64,000 nt of DNA, taken from NCBI RefSeq assembly GCF_963678635.1, contig NC_087064.1:27818189-27882188 (forward strand). Direction: 5' to 3'. Source of the DNA: Symsagittifera roscoffensis. Its lineage: Eukaryota; Xenacoelomorpha; Acoela; Convolutidae. Below the pieces are notes generated by a model. The model was not told where the DNA came from and ran no database searches. It saw nothing but the letters and a program-made list of their open reading frames with translations. How positions within the stretch are numbered: the first letter of the stretch is position 1; every line of letters begins with the position of its first letter. Made by a program: the position numbers and the translations under genes. Positions 31,180-43,700 of this stretch are shown here, piece after piece.

Positions 31180-32016
31180 AATGAACCATGCCTTAAGTTA
31201 TTGGCTACTTAATTCAAAAATAACTTGCAATCTTCAATATGCAATTTAACGGCACAAAATCAACCAATCGACGTTCACTCAGGATGCGTACTAATTTTTC
31301 CTCCTTTTTCTCGCCAAAACTTTCTGAAAATTAATAAAGCGAAATCAGTTTTTTCAAAAACTTTCTTGGAGCAAGAAATTAGAAAGTTTTGCTGCGATGT
31401 ATATTCATGTGATTTGGTAGTTTTTGATTGTAATTTAATTTGAATCTCGCTGTACCTTGTTTCATTAGTTTGTTTTGGTGAATTTTTATAGCGAGCAGTT
31501 TGTAGATTAAGTTAAACTTGCCCTAACGTTGTGGTTTTGGAAACGTGCCGGATATTTTTGTACGTGATCCATTGCTAGTCATCAAATAGCTTGGTGTATT
31601 TTCCTTGTCTCGAGTATCTAAATGCTGTCTCTAGTATCTAAATGCTTTTTCATGAGATTATTGGCAAGAAAAATGGTTCTATGGGTTCAACAAATGGGTT
31701 CCTTAAATTTAAAATAATGGGAGTTAGCTTGAGAAAAGCAGAAGTGACGATTTTCAACGTAACTTTTGTAAATGGACGATACAGACTTATTTGACACATC
31801 ATAGCGTACTAGAGCACTTAAGCAAACTGGGAATATCTGGAAAGGAACCAAATTGCGATGAAATTGTTTTGAAGTAATGGGTGGTAAACAAAAAATAAGA
31901 CATATAAGTAATTGAAAAGACATAAATTGGTAATGAAGAAGTAATTTATACGGTATATTTTGTCAAGTGCTGTGCACGATTTTATTTTAAATTATTCGTT
32001 TGCCAAATAGATGCAA
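31180..32016. other. Intergenic, ACSL 3' side
   Basis: AT-rich sequence with no supported gene. A short direct repeat CTAGTATCTAAATGCT is seen near 31610-31650. Confidence 0.4.
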
Positions 32017-32027
32017 TATTTATTTTG

Positions 32028-32351
32028 TTACTTGCTGGCGGCCTTACTCATGCCCAACTCACTCTTCATCGTCTTGTAAATTGATCTGAGAAGGTGACGC
32101 AAACGACCTATGGAGTTGGCCTTGATCTGGAGCAAGTCAATTTTAAAACTAGTGCTTCACTCGTCTATATATTCTGATCTGATGTAGGTAATAGAGTCTG
32201 AGTCTGAGAGCTTTGGAGAGATAGCGAAGCCTCCCAATAACGTAGCTTCTAGTTCTTTTCTCGCACTATACCCCTTCAAAGGCGAAGAGATAATCTGCAC
32301 GGCTTCAGGTGAAGGATTTGCTGATTGTGCAACTGTGCAATGTCCGTAATG
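32028..32351 (-). pseudogene. Candidate minus-strand 3' coding end with in-frame TGA
   Basis: Read on the minus strand from a possible acceptor TACAG at 32352-32356, the frame encodes 64 residues including 'LLGGFAISPKLSDSDSITYI'. It then meets TGA (32159-32157), continues in the same frame through 'IGRLRHLLRSIYKTMKSEL', and stops at TAA (32030-32028). An AATAAA on the same strand follows within ten bases. The composition and reading look like protein on both sides of the TGA. Possible explanations are a broken gene, a stop-readthrough site, or an alternative last exon entered at the CTCCAG acceptor ending at 32127. The family is not recognised and upstream exons were not found. Confidence 0.4.
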
Positions 32352-32784
32352 CTGTACTTATCTTAATCTAAATTTCACATACTTGTACGTATTTGTTTCT
32401 TATCTAAATCCTTTTGATAATAAATAAGTTTACAGGATCAAGCCAATTCAAACTTTATAGTATCTTTTTTGTAAAACATCCACTATCAGGTGCTTTGCTT
32501 ACAGCGAAACCAATTTATTGTAAACTTTGGGAAAAGCTTTAGTTTTTAATCTTGACGAAAAGCTCAATAGGTCATTTCGCTGATATTTCGTACTGATAAT
32601 TAAGTTTCTGTTTTTTCAAAGCTCTACGATAACGAAACTAGAAATGGCATAGAAAATTGATCTTTGCTTAAAGTTTTAGAAATGAATTTTCTTGTGTAAA
32701 AAGTAACTTAATATTTTCCAATTGGTTAAGTCTTCTGTATGATGAACAAATAATGTGACTTTTCTCTTACAAACATTGCTGTTT

Positions 32785-33430
32785 ACACTAGCGAATTTTA
32801 GTGAGCGGAGTCTAATAGTACCACTTTTCTTTTTTTTTCTAGCCCAAGTCGCCAATATTGGTGCCACTTTTGGGGCACCTTTACATATTTTTGATAGCAT
32901 GTGCTTTGACATTCGATTAGTAATATGTGAACACAGTTGATGCATTTCTTACTGTTCACATGAACAGAAAAAAGCTATTGGCTTCAGATATCAATACAAT
33001 GGTAAAAACTCAATTTCAGAATTTTCCGCCTCAATATATTCCATAACATGGCTTTATGCTTTCGAATTTATACATAATATGGCTTTATAATATAAGATAC
33101 ATAATATAATTTATTCATAATATGGCTTTATGCTTTCGAATTTGTTACATGCAAAGTTAGCGTAGATGCCTTCAGTTTGTTATATCACAACTTATTACAG
33201 GCCAAATTGGGTCTATTCGTATTTGGTGCAACTTTGCTGAATCGCATAAGCAATTTGTTTTATAGAACTTTGTTCGTAACTAGTGTTTGTCGGTTGTTAA
33301 GCGTTGGTGGCGAGCACGCAGGGTGTGAGACTCCAAATATCGAGGACGCAGGTTCAAATTCAATTCGTAGCAAAGTCGTACTAATTCGAGGCTTATTGCA
33401 CATTTTTCTGGTTTCACTAGCGAATACACG
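32785..33430 (+). repeat. About 650-bp dispersed repeat, copy 2
   Basis: It has the same block order as the copy at 24175-24820, including GATAGCATGTGCTTTGACATTCGA and box B GGTTCAAATTC (33351-33361). It carries a local amplification of ATAATATGGCTTTATGCTTTCGAATTT-like sequence at 33045-33140. It lies downstream of the ACSL gene. Confidence 0.7.
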
Positions 33431-33821
33431 ACAAACAATCAGCTTTAAAAAGTGTTTAATTTTTGCGAAAATAAAACAAATTAAACTTGAATTTCAAACG
33501 CATTGTTTTCAAATGAAGCAAAAAAATTGATGGAAGCAAAATTAGCTGGTAATTTTATCAGAAATCAAATGTTGCTTTTTATTTTTCAACTTTGGAACCC
33601 AAAATTTAACACAAAAACAGATCTTTTTTGGCTTTTTTTCAGTCAGTTAAATATTGCGCAAAAACTACTGGGTCAATTGCTAACCCTGACAAATCTAACA
33701 AATCTGAATAAAATGAGCCTCTTATGCGCCTCAACAAAATTTATTGAGGTTTAATCTTCTAATTTCTGTAGAAATAATTTTTTTTTCGTGTGATAGTCAA
33801 GAAATGTCATCTATTATATAT

Positions 33822-34465
33822 TTACACTTGCGAAGTGAGTGTATTAGTACGAACCTCCTTTTTTTCCTACCTAAATTGGAAGTATTGCTTCCACTTTTGG
33901 GGCACCTTTACAGATTTTTCATAGCATGTGCTTTGACATTCGAATAGCCATAAGTTAACACAGTTCATGCATTTGAAATTCATCAAATGTACCGAAAAAA
34001 GTAATTTGTTTCAAGCAACAGCAATAATAAAAACTCGATTTCAGAAATTTTCTAACTCACTATCTAGCAATTTTTTTGAAACGCATTATTTTTACATAGA
34101 TTGTTTTTATGCTTTGTGATTGGTTACATGCAAAGTTAGTGTGGATGCCTTCAGTTTGTTGTATTCCAAATTATTACGGGCAAAATTTGTATTTGATTCC
34201 TTAATTGATGAATCGCCTTGGCAATTTATTAGCATATTTAGCTGCTTTTTTTGTGACTAGTGTTTGTCGGTTGTTAAGATTAAGTGGCTTAGTGCGTGTG
34301 CTCAAATTCTCTTGATTGCAAGAGCTCGCAGATTTGAATCCTACACGTAGCCGAGTTTTTGCTAATTCTAGGCTTATTTCTACTATCTTATTTCACTTGA
34401 TAGAACTGCTTTTTGGTAGTGTTTTCGCAAGTGTTTGCGGAGCACAGCTTTGCCTCTGTGGTAAT
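33822..34465 (+). repeat. About 650-bp dispersed repeat, copy 3
   Basis: The most complete copy. It starts at CTTGCGAAGTGAGTGTATTAGTACGA and contains box A TGGCTTAGTGCG (34285-34296) and box B GATTTGAATCC (34331-34341). It ends at the GCGGAGCACAGCTTTGCCTCTGTG motif (34437-34460). It follows copy 2 by about 400 bases in the same orientation. Confidence 0.72.
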
Positions 34466-34499
34466 TGCGGGCTTCACCATCTCGCCATATTTAAGGTTT

Positions 34500-37048
34500 T
34501 TCAACGTAATATTTTTGCATGTTTAACGAAAATTCTTTCCATGTTTAAGCTATATCGTATATTGCAAAGGTTACGAATTTGTTATGACTTTCCAGTTTGA
34601 ATGCAGTGTTTTCCCCAGGGGTTGCAATTTTCGCCTCAAATTATGAATACCCAAATCTTTTCAGTTAATGAGATATGACGGTTTTTGTGACTTTTTGCAG
34701 AATTTTTAAATCAGCAACTGTATAGTTTGGTGCTGTAAGGGTAGCCTCTACGATTGCAAATCATGCCTCCATATATGACTGCTGAAATCGTTTTCGAGAT
34801 ATGAGGTTTTTTGGATTTTTTTAAATTGTCAGAAAACTTAGATCTAAAAAAATCAAAAGACTGTTGTTGGTGCTGTCGGGGTACTCTCAGGATTTGCAAA
34901 TCTTGCCATAAAAAATGGCTGCTCAAATGCTTTGAGTTTCCGCGATGTTACTTTTTTAATGATTTTTTTTCAAAACTTTCAAAGTCTATAATGAGGAACT
35001 GTCAAGGTGCTCTCGGGAGATTTATGTCTTGACGCCTAAATGACTGCTCAACGCCTTTTACTTTCCTAAATATGACGTTTTATGTGGTTTTTCAGAAAAT
35101 TTTCAAGTGTTAAGTTTAAAAATGTTTTTTTTTCAAAATCTGAAATTGTCAATTTTTTGCTTGGGTGATCTCAGGTTACTTCCAGCAGTTTTTGATGTGG
35201 ACTCGAGCCTTGTAGTATTTTTCAAATTTTTCAAGCTTTCGAAATTGGCGTTTTGTTCTTGTATTTTTTTGTTCAAAAATAATTACGCAGAATGAAAGGA
35301 TTGATGGCAACAATTGATATACGTTTTGGTTAACGAAATGAAGATTTAAGTTAAAGAAGAATCTCATTAATGATTTAGTAATTTTGCAACTAAAATTGTT
35401 TCGAAAGTTTTTGCTGTCGGCCATTTTAGGGTTTTGTTTCTGAGGTGAAAATATGGGAACATCAGTGGTGTGCTGTCGGTCACGTAAGTGTTTTGGTATT
35501 GAGTTGAAAATACGCGGATCTGAAATCCAGTAGTTCTGGAGATTTACCATGTAGGTTTTTAAAAAGTTTATAGGTGGAAATTTTCATTAATCGTTCATTT
35601 TTTGAATTTAATAGCTTGTTGGGTGACCGCGTTCACTTTTACGTTTGCATTCATTTCGTTGTTCATTAATCTTATTGAAGCGCCGGAGCTGCATCATACG
35701 CTAGTCTATGTCAAAATTTTCTAAGCGGAATTCTTTGGAGTATCTTAGTTCGGTTAACGCCAAAAATTGAGTCAAAAACTTTGATTGCCTTTTTTGTTGA
35801 CTCGCTCACAATTGAAGTTTTGGTGGGTTTGTTTTCTAAATCTATTTCTACTCAAACTTCGATTGCTCATTTCGTGAATCGCTCATTTGAAATTTTGTGA
35901 TTTTGATTTCAAAATGTTTTACATATACAGTGCTGATTTAAATTAACCGGACAAAACGAGCTAAACTTGAAAATTAAAACGCGTTTTTCTCAAATTGGGT
36001 TTTCTGCAAAAAAATAACGAAACGGGCTTAACCAATACAAGAATATCTCCAGTTTGCCTTTTCAGTTTAGGCAGGCCAATCTGCAAAAAATTCAGAAATA
36101 GATGGCCAGTCGATTAAAAAAGACAGGTCTGTGGAAATCTTTTAATAATGAGGATCTCATTTTTTAGTTCGACTTGAAGTTGCCAATAGAAGCTCTTTAC
36201 AGTTAAGCAACTGAGAGCGAACCGCTGAATGCATATCCAAATGTTTTTGAAAACTAGTTTGGCAGGGTTCTGCTTATTTTGAGCCAGCAGCTTGGAATGA
36301 TTTTAACAATGCGCTGAATGGAAACCAGACAGATTTTGTTGACGTTTGGCAGAGAGCTTTCGAATTATGATCGGTTTACACTGACCCAACCGTATCAAAT
36401 TTCAATAATCAGATGAAAGAAGAGCAAAATTAAACGATTTTTTTTTGGCTCAAATATAAAATGGGAAATAGGAGCAAGTGATCCATAGGATATTAGAAGC
36501 CAATAATTTCATCAAGACAAAAGTCTAATTTTTCAGCTGGGAGCTCTTGCAATTGTTTTGACGGAAAAAAGCTCCGTATTGAAGACCTTGAATGCTTTGA
36601 TATTTTGTCCGCCTTATTTTCGCTTGGATTTTTTGGATTTTGCCTTGGCCTTCGTTTAATTCTTTGATCACAGGAAAATAATGTTCGTTTTTTTTACGAT
36701 TTTTTTAAGAAAGTGTGAGTGTCATTTAGTAATTTCGTTTCTGCATCAAGTTTAAAAAACACTACGGTCAACTTAAACATGTTTTACGCTTTAGGAAACT
36801 CCTTTCGGTCAATGTTTTGATGAGAAGAAGCATCTCAATTGATGATCCGAAGTCTTAGCTTTTGTCAATTTCTGATGGGCAATACTTACTACTTAATCTG
36901 GCAGCATCTAGCAGTTCGAAAGTATTTACAATCACGGCACATAGAATGTGCAACTTTTTAGTTTTAGTGGAAAAAAATGCTCGAATTTTTTCAGCACGTT
37001 TTTGTCGTTTTCTCTGCAATTATTGAAATTGGCAAATGCTCGAGGAAA
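34500..37048. other. Intergenic with degenerate 150-bp repeats and a Tc1-like end
   Basis: Between 34640 and 35170 a degenerate unit of about 150 bp recurs three or four times, each with a GACTGCT(C/G)AA-like start and a TTTCC/TTTCG-GATATGA-GTTTTT core. Relatives occur near 46970-47250. At about 35928 the sequence TACAGTGCTGATTTAAATTAACCGGACAAA resembles a Tc1/mariner terminal repeat. No open reading frame in the following 700 bases supports a transposase. Confidence 0.4.
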
Positions 37049-37486
37049 CTATTTGGAAGGACTTAACCGTTCGAAAATTTGAGGTATTTTGTTTGGAAAT
37101 CGTAAATAAGCCAGTATTTCATAAATCGTTTTTGACGTGTTCTTACTGTGGCTCATTAAAGAAGCTGATGAGCTCGACTTACTTTTTGTGCCGCGTAAAA
37201 TTGACAAACTAAACAATTGAACTAAATCAGGCGTCAAAAACGGTCGTATCTGTTTTGACGGTACAGATATTAAAAAGGCTTCGACTCTTATTCCAGAAAG
37301 TTGGACAACCTTAAGAGACAACAGAACAGAGAGTCCTATGTATGGATCGGAGCAGTCATTTTTCCAAAAAAAATTATGTTGGAACAGTTCATTTGCTTGC
37401 TTGTTTAGATCATCAGTTGGTTTAGATAATCTGTTTGATTTTTTTTTCTGAACTAAATTGAGATCATCAGATTTCCAAAGATTCAA
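37049..37486 (-). CDS. Hypothetical 145-codon minus-strand reading, related to 50726-51022
   Basis: The C-terminal half (from LTPDLVQLFSLS) aligns by eye with the minus-strand reading at 50726-51022 (LTPDQITLLTRLAS). It also aligns with + strand segments inside the 51-62 kb array (DQVTLLILFD). Conservation of the reading frame across three dispersed places suggests remnants of one protein family, probably from a mobile element. The first third is repeated 1.44 kb downstream in a tandem copy. The family was not identified. Confidence 0.3.
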   Translation of the reverse strand: MNLWKSDDLNLVQKKKSNRLSKPTDDLNKQANELFQHNFFWKNDCSDPYIGLSVLLSLKVVQLSGIRVEAFLISVPSKQIRPFLTPDLVQLFSLSILRGTKSKSSSSASLMSHSKNTSKTIYEILAYLRFPNKIPQIFERLSPSK

Positions 37487-38632
37487 TATGAGCCCATAAA
37501 ATAAAAAATTTTATTTTCGTTGCGAAGATGTATCCACTGCATGAACACCACAAAAAAAAGTTATATACTGCCTAATTTACGCCTTCGAAACAAGATAACT
37601 CAATTTTTAGTAGCTAATCTTGAGCCTTCCAAACAAGATTCCTGGCTAATTCCTTCCAAATAGTTTTATCCAGCATTTGCCAAAATTTAACCCTATATCT
37701 TAGGTTTTTGTAGAGAAAACAACAAAAAGAAGAGCAAAAAATTTGTTCATTCTTGCTTAAATTTAAAAATTCCTTCATTCGTTTGTTGAAATTTATGTGA
37801 CTGTGCACAAGCTTGATTTTTGTAGTTGATTGTTTTTTGCCCTAAACTGATTTATTTTTGGTTTAGCTGAAATAAAATATGAGACCTTACCAAACAATAT
37901 AAGAATTTCGTACTAAAATCTGTATATACAACAGTGGACAAAATTAAACGCAAATTTGCCATTTTAATCTGTAAAATGCCTAATTTCAAAGACCATTTTC
38001 GACTATATTTAACTAGAATTCTACCTAAACTTTTACATCAACCGACTTCAAATGATCTGAATTATCATCTCTTAAAACAAATGATCTGAATTATCATCTG
38101 ATTTGAAACCCGTATCAATTTTTTGCGGGTCTGAAAATGTCAGTTTTCAACATCTGCACTAATGATTTTAGTAAAGTTGTCATACTCAACATTTTAATTA
38201 TATGGCTTAGAGTATTTCTTATAGAATGAACAAATTTTTCCTCTGCTTATTCGAGAAAGAGTTCACTCCGATGCAAAACTTTGTGCAGATGGTGAAAACT
38301 GGCTTTTTTAGACGCAGAAAACACTGGTAAAAATAAAAGTTTCGTTTAAATTTCCAGTGACTGTTGTCCAAAGTCACCATTGAAAAAATGTAGTATAGTG
38401 AGTAAAAATCTAAATTTGCTACTAGTTATGTGCAGATGGTGAAAACTGGCATTTTAAGACCCGGAAAACACGTATGTAAAAACTTCGTTTACATTTCCAG
38501 TGAATGTTGTCCAAATTCACACTTGAAAAAAAGCATTCTAGTGAGTGAATACCTGAATTTACGCTCAGTTTGGTCCACTAGTGGACAAAATTAAGTGCAA
38601 ATTCCTGTTTTTTTCTCTAAAATACCTGTTGC
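37195..38632 (+). repeat. 1.44-kb tandem duplication, copy 1
   Basis: Bases 37195-38632 recur at 38634-40075 with high identity by eye, shifted by about 1439 bases. Inside, a unit around TGCAGATGGTGAAAACTGGC is itself tandemly repeated (about 145 bp). Confidence 0.8.
37931..38577. mobile_element. Tc1/mariner-like non-autonomous element inside the 1.44-kb unit
   Basis: The left end CAGTGGACAAAATTAAACGCAAATT and the right end (inverted) GTGGACCAAACTGAGCGTAAATTC are imperfect terminal inverted repeats. The right end abuts a second outward-facing copy across TA, creating the perfect palindrome GTCCACTAGTGGAC at 38574-38587. TA flanks and ends of this type fit Tc1/mariner. No transposase is present. 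The equivalent block recurs at 39371-40009. Confidence 0.5.
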
Positions 38633-38633
38633 A

Positions 38634-40075
38634 TAAAATTGACAGACTAAACAATTGAACTAAATAAGGTTCCAAAAAACGGTCGTATCTGTTTTGACGG
38701 TACAGATATCAAAAAGTCTTCGGCTCTTATTCCCGAAAGTTGGATAACCTTAAGAGACAACAGAACAGAGAATCCTATGTATGAATCGGAGCAGTCATTT
38801 TTCCAAAAAAATTATGTTGGAACAGTTCATTTGCTTGCTTGTTTAGATCATCAGTTGGTTTAGATAATCTGTTTGATTTTTTTTTCTGAGCTAAATTGAG
38901 ATCATCAGATTTCCAAAGATTCAATATGAGCCCATAAAATAAAAAGTTTTATTTTCGTTGCGAAGATTTATCCACTGCATGAACACCACAAAAATAAGTT
39001 ATATACTGCCTAATTTACGCCCTCGAAACAAGATAACTCAATTTTTAGTTGCTAATCTTGAGCCTTCCAAACAAGATTCCTGGCTAATTCCTTCTAAATA
39101 GTTTTATCCAGCATTTGCCAAAATTTAACCCTATATCTTAGGTTTTTGTAGACAAAACGACAAAAAGGTGAGCAAAAAATTTGTTCATTTTTGCTTAAAA
39201 ATTTAAAAACTCCTTCATTCGTTTGTTGAAATTTATGTGACTGTGCACAAGCTTGATTTTTGTAGTTGAGTTGTTTTTTGCCCTAAACTGATTTATTTTT
39301 GGTTTAGCTGAAATAAAATATGAGACCTTACCAAACAATATAAGAATTTCGTACTAAAATCTGTATATACAATAGTGGACAAAATTAAAGCAAATTTGCC
39401 ATTTTAATCTCTAAAATGCCTAATTTCAAAGACCATTTTCGACTATATTTATATAGAATTCTACCTAAACTTTTACATCAACCGACTTCAAATGATCTGA
39501 ATTATCATCTCTTAAAACAAATGATCTGAATTATCATCTGATTTGAAACCCGTGTCAATTTTTTCCGGATCTGAAAATGTCAGTTTTCAACAACTGCACT
39601 AATGAGTTTAATAAAGTTTTCATACTCAACAATTTAATTGTGGCTTAGAGTATTTCACATCGATTGAACATTTTTTTATCCGCTTATTCGAGAAAGAGTT
39701 CACTCCGATGCAAAACTTTGCACAGATAGCGAAAACTGGCTTTTTACCGCAGAAAACACTGGTAAAAATAAAAATTTTGTTCAAATTTCTAGTGAATGTT
39801 GTCTAAAATCACCATTGAAGAAATGTAGTATAGTGAGTAAAAACCTAATTTTGCTTCTAGTTAGGTGCAGATGGTGAAAACTGGCATTTTAAGACCCGGA
39901 AAACACGTATGTAAAAACTTTTTAAGTTTCCAGTGAATGTTGTGCAAATTCACACTTGAAAAAAGGCATTCTAGTGAGTGAACACCTGAATTTACGCTGT
40001 TTGGTCCACTAGTGGACAAATTGAACTGCAAATTCCGGTTTCTTTTCTCTAAAATATCTGTTTTCAAGAGTGATA
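38634..40075 (+). repeat. 1.44-kb tandem duplication, copy 2
   Basis: The second copy keeps all sub-blocks in order, including the ATTATCATCT...AAATGATCTGAATTATCATCT repeat and the GTCCACTAGTGGAC palindrome (40004-40017). A partial inverted copy of the GCATCGGAGTGAACTCTTTCTCGA block follows at 40160-40205. Confidence 0.78.
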
Positions 40076-40367
40076 TTGAACAACATTCACTGGAAATTTG
40101 AACAAAGTTTTTGCTTAGACTAAAAGCTACCCTCTTTGATCAGGCTACCCTCTATAAAATTAAGTTTTGCATCGGAGTGAACTCTTTCTCGAGAAAATAA
40201 GTTGTTCATGCAACGTGAAACCATCTGAGCGATAAAATTGATTTGTCAGTGTGACAACTTAACTAAGCTCGGCTGTTTCTAACAATTTCACGCGTGTGTT
40301 CAGTTGCTAAAATTTCCTGTGTGTATTGTTGTAAAAAATTTCGATTTTTTCAATTCACACTTGAAAA

Positions 40368-40712
40368 ATGCTTATTGACGATTTGATTAATAATTATGAA
40401 ATAGTTGCTAAAATGTTTCCGGAAAACTCTGTTCGAAAAAATCATTTCCTCGCAGCTTGCAAACTTTTTCTAGAGCAAGATTCGAAATCTTTTCGGAGGA
40501 CGCTTCGTTTTGTGAACACGTATGCTCCCTACGGAGGAATTATTGGGCCGGGTAATTCAAAATTAGAGAGTGTTTTGGAGAAATGTAAGGTTATACGCTT
40601 GCATGCAGTTCTCCATGATGCAGCTGGATTTGTGAGAAAGACGTTCAACGCGGGTCCAGGTTACGCCTATTGCTCAGCATGCGTGCCATCAACTAATGCT
40701 TTTTGTGGCCAG
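40368..40712 (+). CDS. Cryptic gene exon 1
   Basis: ATG follows AATTCACACTTGAAAA. The 115 codons include LAACKLFLEQDSK and AYCSACVPSTNAFCGQ. The donor CCAG|GTGTCA is moderate. The open frame continues to 40784 without splicing, but the residues past the donor look random. Confidence 0.5.
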
Positions 40713-43700
40713 GTGTCAGGAATTATGTATTGTTTATTTCTGAAAGTTTTCTATTGTAATCGTTTCCGAAAACTGAAAGTCTAAAATTAGTCTTTATCGT
40801 TTTATTTCTTCATCGTCAATGTAATAAATTGATTTTTAAGATCTCTGTGGTTACACGATTGCATTGAATTTTATGCATCAGAAATAAGATCCTAATTCAA
40901 GTTTTACAAATCATCAATTTTGAAGAAATTGTGATGTACTGGGCGACGATTACGTCTCAAATGGCATAATTCCCAAATGGCATAAAAAAAGAAAAACTTC
41001 CCAAATGGCATAAGTTTCATGCAACAGTTGCATTGAAAAAAATCGAGATCAATTTTTTCGTGAACAATGTGAGAAAATAAGGCAAATTGTCATTTCAAAT
41101 GCTGATTGACATTTTATCTTGAAAAAGTTGTAGAATTTTTTATCAAAAGCAAAAAGCATAAGCTTGCGGTTATTAATAAGCTGCTTGTGGTCAATTTTTT
41201 TGACAAATTTGTTGCGTAAATTTGTTTGGAAGCAATTATTTCCAAATCTTGTTCACATGCTTTCGTTACTGACAAAATGTTAGAATTAGAATTGATAGAA
41301 AACGTTTAAATTACAATGAAAACTTAAAATTTATGCCATTTGGGAAAAATTTCTATTTTTATGCCATTTGGGAATTATGCCATTTAAGAAGTTACCCTGG
41401 GCGACAAAGAAAACGCATCATTAAGTTTTGTTCTAATTCTTGCCTCAAAAAAAGAATGTTTGAAGAAACTGTGAAATTTTACAAGCTAACACTTTTGAAG
41501 CCGACTTGATCACATGTCAGTACCTAATTTCCATTTTAGTTTTTTCCAAATTTGAAATTCCTTGTGATATTGGAAAAGAAATTGCTTGAAATTAATCAGG
41601 AAAACCCAGTTTTCATTCAAATACTAAAGTTTTCATTCAAAATGAAAAAGTTTTCATTCAAATGCAAAAGTTTTCATTCAAATACTAAAGTTTTCATTCA
41701 AATGATAAAGTTTTCACTCAAATGCAAAAGTTTTCATTCAAATCTAAAAAGAAATGAATGAACTAATTAATCTTTTAAAGTTAGCTCTATGAAATAAATC
41801 AGGTGACCAGAAAAGCCATTTTTGCGTTAGTTTTGCCCGAAAATTTATTGTTTAACCCAATTTTCAGGTAAGTCTTCACGTTGCAGGCAAGTCGTCTTTC
41901 GAAGCAAGCCTGGTTTCTGCAAATTCTCAAAAAATATCACCATTAAAGATTTTTTTATTCATTGAAGCTGTTGCGTTTTCAATGTCGCGCACTGTATAAA
42001 AAAACGATCCTTTGTTCTCTGAGAGAGTCTACTTGAAATATTTCACTCTAGTTTATTTTATTTAAATCTTCTAGATTAGATTTTATGCTGGAACAATGAA
42101 TGCTTCTGAAGCAACGGAGACTATCGAAAGATCCTTGTCTTTTCCAGCCAGCAATCAAGATAAATCAGGCAAACAGGCTGTCATCACTTTCGATTATTTT
42201 AACCTGGTCGGTTTCAAACCTCAAGACTACCTCTGTGTTTTTCAATCTTTACTTAGCTTATTTCTTTTCGAGACTAAACAGATAGGCTTGCCGCTGTTCC
42301 AACTGAAAAAAATGTGCAGACAAATTGATCAAAATTTAGCAAAAGAAGCGCGTAAAATAGGCGAACCAGGCGCGAGTGTTTTGCTCAAGACATTACCCAA
42401 ATATGACCAACAGATGATCCAGTTTGTAAAACAAACTGACATATTATTTCTTCGGTTTGCCGAACTTTTTAACTCGCACAAAGTGTCAAAAGTATTAATT
42501 CTCATCGGCTCGACTCCCTTTAATCCCAAACAAAGTTTGTTGATTGATTTTGCGACATTTTGTGAAAAATCAAATGTGACGTCTGATGACCAGATTGGCC
42601 CTGAGAATATGGGATATGGCAACTGCGCGAACGGCTGTGTCCAGAAAATTCACAAATTCTATTTCACCCTCAAGTTTCTGTCTCAGTTCAAAAGTAAGTT
42701 TGTTTCTCAATTACGTTTGTAGAATTTTCCAGAGTGGTTGCTGAATAAACGAGCAGTCAGATATGTTGTTTGTTGCTAAACACAGCGAAGACACTTATTT
42801 AGGTCATGCGGTTTCTTTATTTTGGTGGTTTGTCTTTCGAAGCTTGCATTTCAATTTTTTTCTCAAGCAGAGCTTAAAGTAAAATGAGGGCTGTTACCCT
42901 TGATTGAGGTTCAGAAGGAGATTGAGGGCATACAACAGTGCCAAAAATCAACAAGTGTTCAAGAGTGCCAAAAATGGGAACCGGTTTTTTAGCAGACCGG
43001 TTTTTTAGCATAAAAAGTGAAATTTAGGTCTTTTAGCAAACTTTGAGTCACAGCTTTGTGGAGGCAGCACAAACTGACGCATAAATGATTGACTGGGGGC
43101 CTAGAAAACTAGACGATAAGCAAATTAGACGGATGCTACAAAAATGAATTTAGACGAAATTTATTTTTTTTACAAATCTGGCATTTTAGACGAAAAATCT
43201 ATGAAAACGAAAGGGCCATCAAAACTTTTTCGCAAGAGTCAAGTTTCAAAAATACAAAAAGAACATAAATTGTCAAAACCTATCAAATTAATTAGTTTGA
43301 ATGAATATAAGGAGAGTTTTGAATTGAATAGATTATGCATGATTGACTTTCTCAACCCCGATTGACTGAAGTAAAATGGCGCGTAATCTGGTGTTGAGCT
43401 TCCCTAATTAAGACTTTTGAACTGAACACCGCGTTTGAATTTGGCGTTCTGACTGTTTAATGATTTTGAGTCTGCTAAAAAACCGATTTGCTGAAAACAT
43501 CTAGCCCCGCCAAAAATTAGTTTCAAAACAAGCTTGTGTGGACCGATCGTTTTGCAGTCCAATCTTTTAGCATAAAATGTGAAAATTGAGTCTTTTATCA
43601 GACCAACGTAATGAACTGATGCATGATTTATTGACAGACTCAAAAAGACGCTCAGTCTGGGCTCAAGATTTCCCAATTTAAAGAACTATCTCACGATTTG

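Noticed and set aside
37155-37180. CTGATGAG string suggesting a hammerhead ribozyme (also near 50875)
   Set aside because: No matching GAAA and closing stems at the required spacing.
41552-41761. 69-codon Phe/Lys/Ser-rich ORF
   Set aside because: Runs through a 20-bp tandem repeat; no independent evidence.
43144-43365. 73-codon Lys-rich ORF within the cryptic gene's second intron
   Set aside because: Low complexity, next to degenerate repeats, and no acceptor/donor pair giving a phase match with the neighbouring exons.
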